A DNA stretch of 64,000 nucleotides, taken from NCBI GenBank assembly GCA_021613535.1, contig CP075497.1, positions 10,602,001 to 10,666,000 of the forward strand, given 5' to 3'. The position numbers and the translations under genes are program-made. The notes beneath the pieces were generated by a model. The model was not told where the DNA came from and did no database searches. It saw only the letters and a list, made by a program, of their open reading frames with translations. Source of the stretch: Adineta vaga (Eukaryota > Rotifera). Of this stretch, positions 1 to 12,153 are shown piece by piece. Each line of letters begins with the position of its first letter. Within the stretch, counting starts at the first letter, position 1.

Positions 1-54
1 GATTGAAGTAAATATTATTTATTCTTTCATGAATTTCTCATTGAAATGTTTTAG

Positions 55-393
55 AATGGAAATTTTCTTGTTCGTCGTAGTGAAAAAAAACCTAATCAAT
101 ATACGATAACACTCTGGTTTGATAATACATCAACACATGTACGTATTAATCAATTAGGTAATGATCAATATCAACTTGAATTGAATCCGAATTCAAATTT
201 AACAACATCGGTAATAAATATTTTAGTAGAGAAAAATATACTTCGAATAAGTATCTCATTCATTTAGATATTTTCAACAATCAATGATTTAATTGAATTT
301 TATACGGAAAATCATATGAAACTAACAGGACATTGTAATGGATTTATTAAACTTAAATTTAATCCAAATCTATTTAAACATTTAAACTCTTAA
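55..393 (+). CDS. SH2-domain protein, 3' end (partial)
   Basis: Two exons (55-210 and 268-393) encode the C-terminal part of an SH2 domain, a phosphotyrosine-binding module. The exon opens with the core motif NFLVRRSEKK, including the Arg of the FLVR motif that binds phosphotyrosine, followed by YTITLWFDNTSTHVRI and, in the second exon, a closing segment with DLIEFYTENH. The frame ends at a TAA at 391-393. The N-terminal part lies upstream of the window, behind an intron whose acceptor is at 53-54. A second SH2 frame starts 49 bp later, so the two may belong to one tandem-SH2 gene broken by this stop, or to two adjacent genes. The family member cannot be named. Confidence 0.6.
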
Positions 394-441
394 AGAGTTG
401 GAAAATAAAAAAATATGTGATACTTTTATTTCAGATAGTTT

Positions 442-1314
442 ATGACACATACAATTACGCCTGATCCATATTTTGATGATGAAGATGTAAGTTTTTCAAA
501 AGAAAACAATCTTTTTACTTCAAGTCAATCATAAATTCTTTCAGGAAGAAAATGAAGGTACTTTTTGTTTCTTTCTCTATAAACTTCAGCTGCTCCTATT
601 CATTTCCTATTGATTATTGCTTAAAATTCTTTCGTCTTTCTTTTTATATCTTACAGATATCTATCGACAATTATTAAAACAACGAGGTAACCATATTCTC
701 TCTACGATTGATTATACTAAAGATTAAGAACATTTATCTTTAGAACCATTACCACCATGTGATACTTCAACTGTATGTGATACGTTAACGAAAAAGATGA
801 TTTTATTCTATGAAAGAATTCTTTAGTTACCAGTTTCATCACTATCGGAACGGTGTAGTTTATGTTCGAGAGAAGAAGCAGAGAATATTTTGAAAAGTGC
901 AGATGGAATTTGTGTACGAAAGAATGATGAATCTTTTAATCCTTATCTATTGTTTTTAATTCAATTTATTAGTCAGGCAATTTTATAGTTCGTCCAAGTG
1001 TTCATCCGAATCATCCGTATTCATTGAGTGTTCTTGCAAATGATAAGAAAATCTATCATTTTCAAATCGGTTTAACATTGAACAAATATCTTCTTGGACC
1101 TCTTTCGTCCGTAGATTTATTAAAAGCAAAAGTAATCGATTAGAAATCTTATTTTCATCATGATTAAATTTCCTTTTCTTTTCAGACATTTCCTACACTG
1201 ACTGAGTTTTTAAAATGGTATTTAACATCTCCAATTCGATTTCAAGATAATAATAATAAACGACATTCAATTCAATTGCAATTATATTCGTCATTTGAAT
1301 CAACACGCTTTTAA
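442..1314 (+). CDS. Small SH2-domain protein
   Basis: Seven exons (442-486, 545-557, 657-686, 744-772, 827-911, 977-1131, 1186-1314) sum to 486 bp, exactly 161 codons plus stop. The product has an acidic N-terminus (MTHTITPDPYFDDEDEENED) and then an SH2 domain: SREEAENILKSADG, a core NFIVRPS with the phosphotyrosine-contacting Arg, a YSLSV strand, and the closing TFPTLTEFLKWY segment. There is no catalytic domain, so an adaptor role is inferred. The start codon sits just after a pyrimidine-AG acceptor at about 434, so this may be an internal exon of a tandem-SH2 gene rather than a true start. Three exons are 30 bp or shorter. Confidence 0.6.
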
Positions 1315-2856
1315 AGAAAATATTCTTAGTTGATCCTTTGTTTTTTTTTCGAATAAGAGAAAGAAAAAGAATTCATACAACTTATTTTATCTCTCTCTTA
1401 TCCTTGATTGAATTCGTGCATGTATTTAAATACCTTACCGATGAACGTCAAGTAAATAAAATAATCGCACATAATCGTCAATCATTCGACGCCTTCCTGT
1501 GACGTCATTATAAATTACGTACTTCTTTCCTTTACTTATTATTACTCATAAGGTCCTTTTCGTATAACAAATGTATATGAAATCACTTTCAAAAGTTTGA
1601 TTTCATAACACGGAAAAGATCATTGACAAACTATTGTTTTATTTCTCTCGTTAATCAAACAGAGATGAGCAAAAGAATCTCATATGTATTTTTTCTATTT
1701 TCTTTCTAGATGGATTTTTATCAGTACCATCGACATAATCCACATTTTTCTTTATCTTTCATCTCAAAGTAAGTTTATATTTCTAATCAATCCTTGAATA
1801 TATAAACAAGTCAATATTTAAACAATGCTATATCTCTATTTGTTTGTTTACCGCCTACTGAATGGTTTCGTATCGAAAACTTGTGTCTTATGATTAGCAA
1901 TCTACCATTTGTCCATTAAAATATACCCATATGTGTGTCGATGAATGAGATGTATAAAAAGCATGTCTCGGATGAGTGATAGATCAATTTGAGGGTCCAT
2001 CTATTCTTCTTCTTCTTTTTTTCATATAAAGCCGACAAAGACAATAGATTTAACCTTGACATTATATGAAATATGTATACGATCATGAAGGTGATTACCT
2101 TGATCGGAGTTTGATTAGAGACATATTGTCGTTCTTTTTCGAAGATTTATCTATTTAAGAGTAGTATCGAAAAAGAAATCCGATAAAACAATTGATTGTT
2201 TCGTCTCTTTTTCTTTTCAAATATGATATGAAGAAAAACATGGGTTTGTTTTTGCCATCGAAAAATAGGCGTAGTTTATGCTTATTAGTTAGTATCTTTT
2301 TTTGTTGAATATTATTTCCTTGAAATCGAAGATTGATTGATTAGAACTAAACAGGAGAAAAAAAGAACGAAATGCATGAAGTTAGTAGATGACTGGGGAG
2401 AAAGAGAAGTCTATCGTACGTTCAGCATCAATATGTGTGTCTGTACAGATCTGTGAATAGAAAAGAAGAAGAAAAAAAAGAAGGCGAGAAGAAGAGAAAG
2501 AGAATCGAAAGAAAAATAATTGCAATGCAGTTATAACTACGACGATGAATGCAACTTATACAAGTTAACGAAGAGGACAGAAGGAAACTGAAGAATAGAT
2601 CACGTAGAGTAAGTTCAAAATATGAATCAATATGTTTATGTGTACGCATATGACCTTTGCCATTGGCAGAATGATTCGTGATAATTATAAATAGATGATT
2701 TCAACATTCTTTAGATGTTTACTCTGAGTAAACATACATACATTAGAATTTCACTGATTCATTCATTTCTGATTCAGATAAATATGTATTTTATTTCATT
2801 CATTTATCTTTTCTTTTCTTTTTCGTTTTTTAGTTAGTGATTATTCATTGATCGAT
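1315..2856. other. Intergenic, no gene seen
   Basis: About 1.5 kb of AT-rich sequence with stop codons in all frames and only short, low-complexity open frames. It probably holds the upstream region and 5' untranslated exons of RALGPS: a pyrimidine-AG acceptor at about 2822-2832 lies just before its start. No RNA gene or repeat family recognised. Confidence 0.5.
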
Positions 2857-5800
2857 ATGATGCTCAATACGAGTAACGTTGCACATTCAATTCTTGCCGA
2901 AGAAGTTGACAATTGCAATAGTAATAATAATAATAACAATAGTCTATTGCTCAATGATCTTTCATTTCATAATGATGATATCAATACGAATGGATCATTA
3001 CATTGTAGAGTTTATGATACCACAGTATTCGATGTGCTCAAAGTTGATCCGGAAGATTTTGCAGTAAGTTATTCTATTTACTCATTCACCTTGACAAAGT
3101 AAAAGAAACCAATTTATATACATAACGAGAAAAAAGAAACCATACATAAAAATTGATAGACGATTGATTGAGTCAACTTCATACATAATCTTCTAATACT
3201 TTTCTTTCTCATCCTTTCTGTGTTATCTATAGTATTGAACATCAACGTTACAGATCACATGATTGAGAAGAAAGATAAGTTCATCCTATTTATCATGCAC
3301 GGATATGATTTATCACTACAAAACAAACTAAGATGTTGTAGAGAGAAAAGAAAAGATAAGGAGAGCTTTTTTTGATTGATATATCTCATGGGAAATATTC
3401 CTTGAAACTTTTTTTTCTTCGCATATTGAACATCTGTGAATTCCCTAAGTATAAAAAAAGGCAAAGTTCATTATCGAAATAATTCTTTTTTTATTTTACT
3501 AGTCACAAATCACATTAATGGATCTTCCAGTTTTCAAAGCTATCACACCAGACGTATGTTATTTTGATTATAAAAAATGACATGACAAAAAAATATCGAA
3601 TTCTTCTAGGAATTAACCAGCTGTGGTTGGAGTTCGAAAGCGAAACTTGAAAAAGCCTTTCATATTGTTCAATTTACTCGTCGATTCAATCAAGTATGTC
3701 ATTGACAAGAAATATTTGATAGTTTTCATCTTAGAAATATATATCATAGGTTAATTTTTGGACTCAAGGTGAACTTTTACGTGCTGATATTTTAAAAAAT
3801 CGTACTGAAATTTTATCTCATTTTATTCGAGTTGCGAAAGTAAATCATCATTAATTTTCATTCGATAGAGAAAAAAAACTCAAGAATCTATTTTTTAGAA
3901 ACTTTTCGATTTTAACAATATCAATGCGTGTATGGCTGTTGTGATGGCTTTGCAAAGTGCACCGATTTATCGATTACAAAAAACTTGGGCGGTACGTTAA
4001 ATTAAACATAATATTTTTCAAGAGAAAAACAAAACGAGGACTTTACTTTTTCTTTAGGGTCTTAGTAAACGTGATCGAACAGCATTCTCAACTTTAAAAG
4101 AATTTGTATCATCAAATGAAAATTGGAAACGATTAAGACATCATTTAACAAATAGCAAATTACCATGTATTCCATATTTAGGTATAAACAAAATCAAATA
4201 TTCGATTTCCTAATGATTTTCTTTCTTGTTTAGGAATTTATTTAACTGATCTCATTCGTATTGATACTCTACATCCACATAGGAGTGGTCTTGAAACTAC
4301 ACAACGTAAAAATGCGATGAATAATATTTGTCGTGTTATCTCCGAATTTCAACAATCATCTTATGGTTTGTTTATTCTTTTCTTCCCCAATTAAAAACAA
4401 ATCATCTATTTTCTTTTCTTCTATTTCAAGAATTTCTTCGACCGATTGAATGTGTACAGAACTATCTTGGAACTGTTCGTTATATGGAAGAATTACAAAC
4501 ATTTGTTGAAGATCAAAATTTTAAACAATCCTTAGCAATTGAGCCTGAACTAACCAATGTTGATCATTCCGACTGTCACGGTGAACGTACACCAAAGAAT
4601 TTAGAAAAATCAGCATCATTTAAAGTTTCACATGCTGATTCAAATTCGACATCTTCACATCGACGAACACTTAGTGATTATAATCAGTATGTATCTTATT
4701 GAAGAAAGTTTTTGAAGAAAGATCATTTTCATTTTTAAGTTCAAATGGTTTATCATCGTCAAATAAATCTGCTACATTACCATGTCGAACACATGAAAAA
4801 AAGAGTTTATTAGATGATAGTGTGATTGCAGATTGTATGCACGAAGAAACTCGATCTAGTAAGTAAATATTGAAATATGATGAATTTCGATTTCGATCAA
4901 TGACATCAAATATTTTAGGTCTGTTATTATTTAAAGGTAACATCACCCTTTCGTTTTGGTTTTTCCTTTGCCAATTAAACTATGCTTTGCTTATGGTTTT
5001 GATATCCCTTAAGATTATTCTACTTCACTAATAGAAGAAAAACAAAACGTCTGTTAACAGTTTTCTTGACAATAGACTCGAGGGAGAGTTGTCAGCTGAT
5101 TTATTAATCAAAAATAATTCTTAATAATCATAAACAATTTTTCTACTTACAAATAACTTTTAATGAAATATTTCTTGATTTTGTGTGTCAATCATTTTTC
5201 CCTTATTTCTTTGTTATCCTGCTTGTCGGTTTTTGTCTTTTCAAAAAAATATTCATTATCGATTTCATTGTTAAAACTTTGTTTCATATTTTTAAGGTAC
5301 TGATTCAAATGATTCATGTGAAGAAGCAATACGTAAAGCAAAAGAATACATAAAGAACAGTGGAAAACATCATCATATCGCTCAAGGCATGTCCGTTTCT
5401 TTGTCATCGTTATCAATGAAAGAACCATTAAATCCACATAATGATCCATTAGTAACATCAAATTTTAATTTCGAAGGTTCAATACAACGTAAATGTCTAT
5501 TGAAAAATTATAAAAAACCTACAATAACGAAATGGAAAAAATATTGGGTAGCAATCTGTGAACATCTACTTTTTTTTCATAAACAAAAGCCATTTATAAT
5601 GACATTACATATGCGTTTACATCGCTCACATCGACAAACATCAGCGAATAGTGATAATGATAATATTTCGACGACACAATCAGCACCGCCATTGATAAAT
5701 ATATCATCCACACGAACATTAATTGAATCCGAGAGGTTATTTTATCGACAAAATCCAACAAAATGTCAATCGATATCCGATTGGTTAATTGTTCTTAGTC

Positions 5801-6021
5801 AAACAAAAAATCGCAATGAAATCAAATTAAGTGACTTAAATCGAGGTATGATTATAGAGTTTTTTATTCATTATTAAAATAACATTTCTTCAGGATCGAT
5901 GTATAAATTCAAATTTGAAAATGCAGCTATTGCAAACATATGGTTTCAACGTTTGAAAGAAGCATCGACATTTAAACAAAATAATGCTCGACGTTCAGAA
6001 AATTTAATTGCATTAGATTAA
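2857..6021 (+). CDS. RALGPS: RALGPS: Ral guanine-nucleotide exchange factor with PH domain
   Basis: Twelve exons encode about 616 aa. After an Asn-rich leader comes a RasGEF (CDC25-type) domain, recognisable from [64 protein letters not shown] and [12 protein letters not shown]-like segments (2990-4530). A Ser-rich linker follows (4560-5450), then a PH domain (about 5460-5990) with [20 protein letters not shown] at its start and [12 protein letters not shown] at its C-terminal helix. This order is that of RALGPS1/2, which load GTP onto RalA/RalB at membranes. I use the ATG at 2857; the frame is open upstream but an acceptor lies just before. An 18-bp exon (4919-4936) lies in the linker. The introns at 3064-3502 and 4937-5296 are unusually long for this genome. 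Confidence 0.88.
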
Positions 6022-6479
6022 TTATTCAAAAAACAAAACAATTATTTCAGTTGTTTTGTTTAATTATCGTTTGAATCTGAGAATTAATCATCATTATCAC
6101 TAGTCACCAATACACGTGCGATGATTTTGTTATATCGTAAAGAAATATAAATCCTACGAAGCTTCCTTTTCCTTCTTCTTCTTCTTCTTTTTTTACGTAT
6201 ATTTCTTATTTTGTGTGTGTATGTGTCTGGTAGTTCTTTTAGTTTAGTATATTCATCTTGTTCTTTTGTCTTTTTCTATGTATATTGTTGTGTGTGTTTG
6301 TCGAAAAAAAAACCAATGTTTTCTTTTTTTGTGTGCAAATTTTGATATACTGAACCAAGAAATAATAAAAAAAACCAGCGCAGTGAAACTGTCAGCGCAG
6401 AAATCTACAAAAATCAATTACGAGTCGCTAATCGAAAATTAGCATGAGAGAATTCAAGATCGAATTTTATTTCAGATAA
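6022..6479. other. RALGPS 3' flank / DUSP11 upstream
   Basis: The segment carries the presumed RALGPS 3' untranslated region, rich in T and TG runs, with a polyadenylation signal at 6364. A pyrimidine-AG acceptor ends at 6475, four bases before the next start codon. No further gene seen. Confidence 0.5.
6364..6369 (+). terminator. AATAAA polyadenylation signal (RALGPS)
   Basis: A canonical AATAAA 343 bp after the RALGPS stop codon, inside an A-rich tract. Assignment is by position only. Confidence 0.45.
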
Positions 6480-7613
6480 ATGTCTTCTTCAATGGAACGA
6501 TCAAGGTCGTCAGATAGGCAACAAAGACGGAGGCGAACTAATAATAAAGTACCAACAGGGTAAAGAATTCTTTTATGATAAATGTGAGATATATGAAGGA
6601 TTTTTCTCTTTGTATTTTTAAATATTCAGTTGGCTTGATTATACACCATTGAATACATGGATTGAAAATACACGGATTATTCCATTTAAATGTCCTTTGA
6701 AAAGAGTTAAGTCAACGAAAAATTTGTAAAGAATATAAATGAATGAGAAGTTTCAATTGATGTTTAGTCTATCTTACGACATATTGATGAACAAGAACGG
6801 TTTTCATTGGATGATTTAACAGATCGTTTAGCAAGTCAAGGACGAAAAATTGGTTTGATTATTGATTTAACTGATACGGATCGATATTATGATTATCGAG
6901 TAAGAATTTATAGAGATAGATTTTGAAGTTTTCTATAGATTGATGTATAATAGGATGTAGAAGATATGGATATTGAATATTGTAAAATTCGAGTACCAGG
7001 TCATCAAGATGTACCTGAACAATGTTGTCGAAAATTCTTTCGAGTAGTCAATTCATTCTTACGAGACAATCAACATAATGGTAAACACTTCAATTTTTAA
7101 CATAGAACATTTGATTTATCCTTTTTTTGCTTTCTAGACAAACTTATAGGCATTCATTGTACACATGGAATTAATCGAAGTGGTTACTTTATTGTTAGGT
7201 AGTGTTTTTAATGTGTATGTACATGTTTATGTCTTCGTATGAAGTGTTTATTTAGATATTTGATTGAAATATTAGGTTTACAACCAAATGATGCAATTGC
7301 TGGTAAGTTTCGGAAGTTTTGATAGTAAACTTAATAATCTTATTGTTTTAGCTTTTAATCGAGCACGTGGTCATCAAATTGAAAAATATATTGATGATCT
7401 TCAAAGACGAATCCCCGTGACGTATGAAATGACTTTTCTATTTATTCTTCAATTACGTATTCGAATGGTTTTAGTGCTGCACAAATGACATCATCAAATG
7501 ATCATGAGAATGATTACTATATAGAACGAGATCGACCATTACCGTATAGTCGGCCAACAATAGATACAACTTCCAAGGATTGCTCAGCGAAACCATCTGA
7601 AATCAATGTATAA
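6480..7613 (+). CDS. DUSP11: RNA/RNP-complex phosphatase, DUSP11-like
   Basis: Eight exons encode about 243 aa. The N-terminus is a basic, Ser/Arg-rich tail (MSSSMERSRSSDRQQRRRRT), then a cysteine-phosphatase domain begins with GWLDYTPLNTWIENTRIIPFK. The signature HCTHGINRSG at about 7160-7190 supplies the nucleophilic Cys and the Arg of the HCX5R loop. The segments GLIIDLTDTDRYYDYR and VPGHQDVPE, and the closing NRARGHQIEKYIDDLQRR, match the DUSP11/PIR1 and mRNA-capping triphosphatase group. Members remove the gamma and beta phosphates from 5'-triphosphate RNA, mostly in the nucleus. No guanylyltransferase domain follows, so this is the stand-alone enzyme rather than the capping enzyme. The tail after the domain is short and Ser/Thr/Asp-rich. 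Confidence 0.87.
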
Positions 7614-8186
7614 TTGTTATTTTAAATCTTTCGATGTGGTGGTATTCATCGATATATTCTGTTAAATAATATTGATTTTTGTTATTTTTCAACTGTTTGT
7701 TACATTGATCTCAAATAAAAAAAAATCATTCTCATTTACAATAATTAGATTCTTCTTCAACGAAACGAAACGAAAAAAAGGATAGTGCCGGAAACAAGAA
7801 GACATACTTTCTAGTTCATTCGATAGATGTCGCTATACCTCGAAACATTTCATTTATTTTTCTTTTTTATCATTTCGTTACTGTTCGATATCAGAATTAT
7901 TCGAAAAAAAAGACTTTTCATATAGTTTCGTTCATTTGTATATGATAATAAAGATGCTAACATGAAGATGACGCTATGATCGATGTTTTTATTCAATTGA
8001 TATTAGCGACAATTCATTCAGCAATTCTTTTACGTTTTTCATCTGTCACGAAAATGCGAAGCGAATCATTGTATTAAAGATTCAACTTTCTATTTCTACA
8101 AGATTCATTTCTCATCGAACATATTTCTTCTATAGATAAGACTTCCGTCCCGTTATTTCTTAGTGTGAACTTTCTACAAGTAGAGA
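7614..8186. other. DUSP11-U2AF1 intergenic region
   Basis: The region holds a polyadenylation signal at 7714 and then about 450 bp of AT-rich sequence that probably includes the U2AF1 promoter or 5' leader. An acceptor-like CTACAAG ends at 8180, just before the U2AF1 start. No other gene seen. Confidence 0.5.
7714..7719 (+). terminator. AATAAA polyadenylation signal (DUSP11)
   Basis: Canonical signal 100 bp downstream of the DUSP11 stop codon. Confidence 0.55.
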
Positions 8187-9713
8187 ATGGCTGAATATCT
8201 TGCTTCTATTTTTGGAACTGAAAAAGATAAGTATGTTCGTCAATCTTATTTTATTCTCTTGATATATTAATCATTTATCTAGAGTTAATTGTTCCTTCTA
8301 TTTTAAAATTGGTGCTTGTCGTCACGGTGAACGGTACGAACTTTTTTCAAAAATATGTTTTATTTTATTTTTTCAAATTTTCTTCATCTATTTAGATGTT
8401 CGCGTGTTCATAACAAACCAACCTTTAGTCAAGTATAAACAATCTCAATCGTATTATGTTTTATTTATTTTCGATGATCTTTTGTTATAGACGATTCTTT
8501 TGAAAAATCTTTATCTTAATCCAAATAATAATTCAATTCCTAAACCAGAAGGTGGTTTTGGTAAATATCATATAAAGTTCTTTCGTTCTTAAATAATTAT
8601 TCTATGAATTCTAGTCGAACAATATGAGGGAAATAATTATACGGATGAACAAGTTCAACAACATTTTGAGTAAGTAATGAATGGGAGCATTTTTCTTCTA
8701 TAAAGGAAATATATCTCATTTTAGTGAATTCTATGAAGAAGTTTATAATGAAGTTGAAGAGAAAGTAAGCTACATTATTAATAAACTATCCCTTCGATCA
8801 AAGAAAAAAAAAGCATTATCCTAACTATCCGATCTTTTCGACTTTTATTTTCGCGTCTATCTCCCTAAGATTCTATCGATTATTGCAGGCTTAAATCAAC
8901 AGCATTCTCATCTTGTGTTATCTATCCAGTGAATAAAATCTATCACGTATATTAAATCTTTCTCTTACCTATCTAGTCATATTTTTGCAGGAAAATCTCA
9001 TTTCGAAAGATTGATATATATCGATGTATCCACGAACGATGGAATGTTCGTTCTTTTTCTTTAAAACCAACTTTCGTATGTTTACAGGTTTTTTAGGGCT
9101 GATGTGTTTCCCTCCTATTTTGAATGATTCTTTTCATTTTACATGAATACAATTTTAGTATGGTGAAATCGAAGCAATGACTGTTTGTGACAATCTGGGT
9201 GAACATCTTGTTGGAAACATTTATATCAAAGTAAACGATAAAATAAATTCAAATTTTCTATGTATTTATCTTCGTGGGAAATTTAGTTTCGATATGAAAA
9301 AGATGCTGCACGAGCGGTGGATGATTTAAATACACGATGGTTCGATCGTAAACCAATCTATGCTGAATTAAGGTATGAATAATTCGTAATTTCTACCGGA
9401 AAAACCCTTTTTTGCTTTCTTTTTACTTTTAGTCCGGTAACAGATTTTAAAGAAGCTAGTTGTCGACAGTATGAATTAGGAGAAGTATGATCAATTCTTC
9501 TTTGATTCTTAGATTAATACTTGTAATTTTAGTGTATGCGAAGTGGTTTTTGTAATTTTATGCATATCAAACAATTGTCGCCTGAAATCAAAAAACGTCT
9601 TCGTGAACGTCGAAAACGGTTTGTTAGAAATCAATTGAAATCTTCTTGTAATGTCTTTGTTTAGATCACGTTCACATAGTCGTTCACCATCACGACGTAA
9701 TCGTCGCCACTAA
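8187..9713 (+). CDS. U2AF1: Splicing factor U2AF 35 kDa subunit
   Basis: At least ten short exons encode about 215 aa. The N-terminus [37 protein letters not shown] is the diagnostic start of U2AF35 with its first CCCH zinc finger. A U2AF-homology/RRM region follows (EFYEEVYNEVEEKYGEIEAM, NLGEHLVGNIYIKFRYEKDA, LNTRWFDRKPIYAELSPVTDF), then the second zinc finger (CRQYELGECMRSGFCNFMH). The protein ends in a short Arg/Ser tail (RSRSHSRSPSRRNRRH) and lacks the long Gly-rich tail of the vertebrate protein. The family binds the AG of the 3' splice site in a heterodimer with U2AF65. One intron (8767-9158, about 390 bp) is much longer than the others. It lies between DUSP11 and GLRX3 on the same strand. 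Confidence 0.95.
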
Positions 9714-9833
9714 TTGAACAGCTGAATAAATGAGAAGTGCCTAAATACAATCCTACTGTGCATGAAAGTATCTTGTTTCTTCAATCTTTTTGTGTTATTG
9801 TAACAGAATGTTAACTGTTTGTTTTGTATATAA

Positions 9834-9839
9834 AATAAA
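9834..9839 (+). terminator. AATAAA polyadenylation signal (U2AF1)
   Basis: Canonical signal 120 bp after the U2AF1 stop and about 90 bp before the GLRX3 start, leaving very little room for an independent GLRX3 promoter. Confidence 0.5.
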
Positions 9840-9913
9840 ATAGAAGAGAAATAACGATGGAACTTCTTCAGAAAATGTGACTTGATTTTTCATTAAAAAA
9901 TATAGGTTTTGTT

Positions 9914-9923
9914 ACTCTATTAG
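9914..9923 (+). promoter_or_regulatory. Candidate splice (trans-splice) acceptor upstream of GLRX3
   Basis: A pyrimidine-rich stretch ending in TTAG at 9923 lies seven bases before the GLRX3 ATG. With only 217 bp since the previous stop codon, a spliced-leader acceptor is a simple reading; a cis-spliced 5' untranslated intron is the alternative. Confidence 0.4.
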
Positions 9924-9930
9924 ATAATCT

Positions 9931-11044
9931 ATGGCAACTACGAAATCGTTCGAAATTGCATCAATTGGTTCTCAAAAAGAATTCGATGAATTTATAAATC
10001 AACCAACGATCATTAACAAATTATTATTAGTTCATATTGAATTAGAACAAATTCCAGTATGTAAAGCTGTCAATGAAGCATTAATCGCAATCACTCGTGA
10101 TCCGGAATTTATGCAACAAATAGCTATTTGTCGTTTAAATGCTGATCATTTTTATGATTTACTCAACACACAAAATGTCAATGCTGCACCAACTGTTCTT
10201 TTCTATCATCGTACAAAAATTATTGATCGTGTCGATGGTTTCAATCAAAATGAATTATTAAAAAAGATCAAATTGCATATCAATACAATCGGTGTTGTTC
10301 AAACAACAGAAATCAAATCTGATTTTGGTTCACCAACAATTCAAGTGGAAAATCGAATTAAACAATTACTTGATTCATCTCCAACTATTCTCTTTATGAA
10401 AGGCACACCAGCTAGTCCACAATGTGGTTTTAGTCGTCAAGCTTGTCATTTACTTGACGAACATAAAATCAAATATGACTATTTTGATGTTCTTGCTGAT
10501 CAGACTGTTCGAGAACAATTAAAAAAATATTCCAATTGGAATACATATCCACAAGTAATTGAAGGAAAACTTTGTGTTCCTTTTTTAATGAAAACTATTT
10601 TCATTTTAGTTATATGTTGGAGGAGAATTAATTGGTGGATTAGATATTATGAAACAAATGATTGAAAATGGTGATTTTGAATTAAAATTAAAAGAACAGA
10701 GATCGAATGATTCAGACAAAGATATGAATAAATATTTAGAAAGTTTAATTAATCAAGCTCCATTGATGCTTTTTATTAAAGGTACACCTGATGCACCACG
10801 ATGTGGTTTTACCAAAGAATTATTGGATTTACTATCGAATGCAAACATTACCGGTTTTAAAACATTTGATATTCTTCAAGATGAAAATGTTCGAGAGAAA
10901 TTAAAAGAATATTCATCATGGCAAACCTATCCACAGATCTATGTCAATGGACAATTCATTGGTGGTTTAGATGTTTTGAAACAAATGAATGAAGAAGGAA
11001 CATTAGTTCATACATTAACTACAAGACAAGGAGTCGCTGTTTAG
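9931..11044 (+). CDS. GLRX3: Glutaredoxin-3 (PICOT), monothiol glutaredoxin
   Basis: Two exons joined across a 55-bp intron (10555-10609) encode 352 aa. The order is a thioredoxin-like domain (residues about 10-120) followed by two monothiol glutaredoxin domains (about 135-230 and 250-345), as in animal GLRX3. The thioredoxin-like domain has VCKA in place of the CxxC active site, consistent with the non-catalytic domain of the family. The first glutaredoxin domain has the expected CGFS cluster-binding motif in TPASPQCGFSRQA; the second has CGFT in TPDAPRCGFTKEL. Both contain WxTYPQ and GGLD glutathione-site segments. The family binds 2Fe-2S clusters with glutathione and BolA2 for cytosolic iron-sulfur delivery. 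Gaps are 217 bp before and 143 bp after. Confidence 0.95.
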
Positions 11045-11154
11045 AAACAAAAATCTTCGTGCAAATTGATATGATGATCCTCTTTTTTTCTTTTTGTTAT
11101 ATTATCGAAATAAATCAGCGTTGACAGATAAGAAAAAATAGTCATAAGATTCCG

Positions 11155-11167
11155 TTTTTTTTTCTAG
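11155..11167 (+). promoter_or_regulatory. Candidate splice acceptor upstream of STX8
   Basis: A run of T ending in CTAG at 11167, 21 bases before the STX8 ATG and 123 bases after the GLRX3 stop. A strong 3' splice signal with no obvious upstream exon of its own, as expected for trans-splicing. Confidence 0.45.
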
Positions 11168-11187
11168 ATTTATTAAATCTATCGAGC

Positions 11188-12153
11188 ATGTCGGATATTT
11201 GGTAAGATTGTATTTGCTAAACCAAATTGAATTGAAATATGGAATCTTTCTTTTAGGCTTCAGAATTATGAGAGTTGCAAAAATTATGCACAGGAAATCA
11301 ATCAAAAGATAAATGAATTGAAAAAATTACCTAATGGAAGTCCACAACGAGCAAAGGTAATATTTGTTCTTCTCTCTTTTGATAATCTTCAATGATTTTC
11401 TCAAAGGTTTCATCGATAATTCGTACAATGATGACAGAATTTAATAAAGATGTTGATAAATTATCCAGTGATTTAAGTAATCAATCCCGCAATGGTTCTA
11501 TGTATGATAATCTAATAGAAAATTTTCGTTTCATTTCTTTATCTTTTCGTATTAAGAACGACTGGAGAAGCCAATCGACGACGAACATTAGTTGACACAA
11601 TAAAGCAATCGAAAGAAGAAATTGAAACAGTTATGAAAGAAAGTTTCAATACATATGCGTAAAAATTTTCATTCTTCAATAAAGAAAAAACAATTCTAAC
11701 CATGATTCTTCTTTATAGATCACGTGATCGAATTGATCCACGTTTTGCAACTGCAACCGAATCGGAACATACACAAGGTTTAACCAATGAAGAATTTGCT
11801 GGACTTCGTTCAAATCTACGAAAAAGTATTTTCATTCTATCATAGAACTTATTTATTGACAATCTATCTTGTATCTTTTCTTTGTAGATAATGACGAAGC
11901 AATCGAAGCATTACAAGCTATAGTCAAACGTCAGAAAGAAATCGGTATAGCCATGAATTCTGAAGTTGATCGTCATAATGAAATAATTGATACCATAACT
12001 GATCGAACAGGTTTACTCGATTCTCGTGTTAAACGTCAAACAATGTTTGTTAAAACAATTGATCGTAAATCATCAGCATTAGGTTTATGGGTCATCATCA
12101 TTCTTCTTTTTGTTGCTATTATTGTTATTGTTGCTATTCCATTTAAAAAATAA
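11188..12153 (+). CDS. STX8: Syntaxin-8, endosomal Qc-SNARE
   Basis: Six exons (11188-11201, 11257-11356, 11407-11501, 11557-11658, 11719-11825, 11888-12153) sum to 684 bp, giving 227 aa. The N-terminal helical part begins MSDIWLQNYESCKNYAQEI. The linker TQGLTNEEFAGLRSNLRKNN matches the TRGLGF-type linker of vertebrate STX8. The SNARE helix runs from about EAIEALQAIVKRQKEIG to the membrane, with Gln at the expected zero-layer position in HNEII-type context. A single C-terminal membrane anchor (LWVIIILLFVAIIVIVAIPF) is followed by two lysines. Family members act in early-to-late endosome fusion with VTI1B, STX7 and VAMP8. The first coding exon is only 14 bp. Confidence 0.88.
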
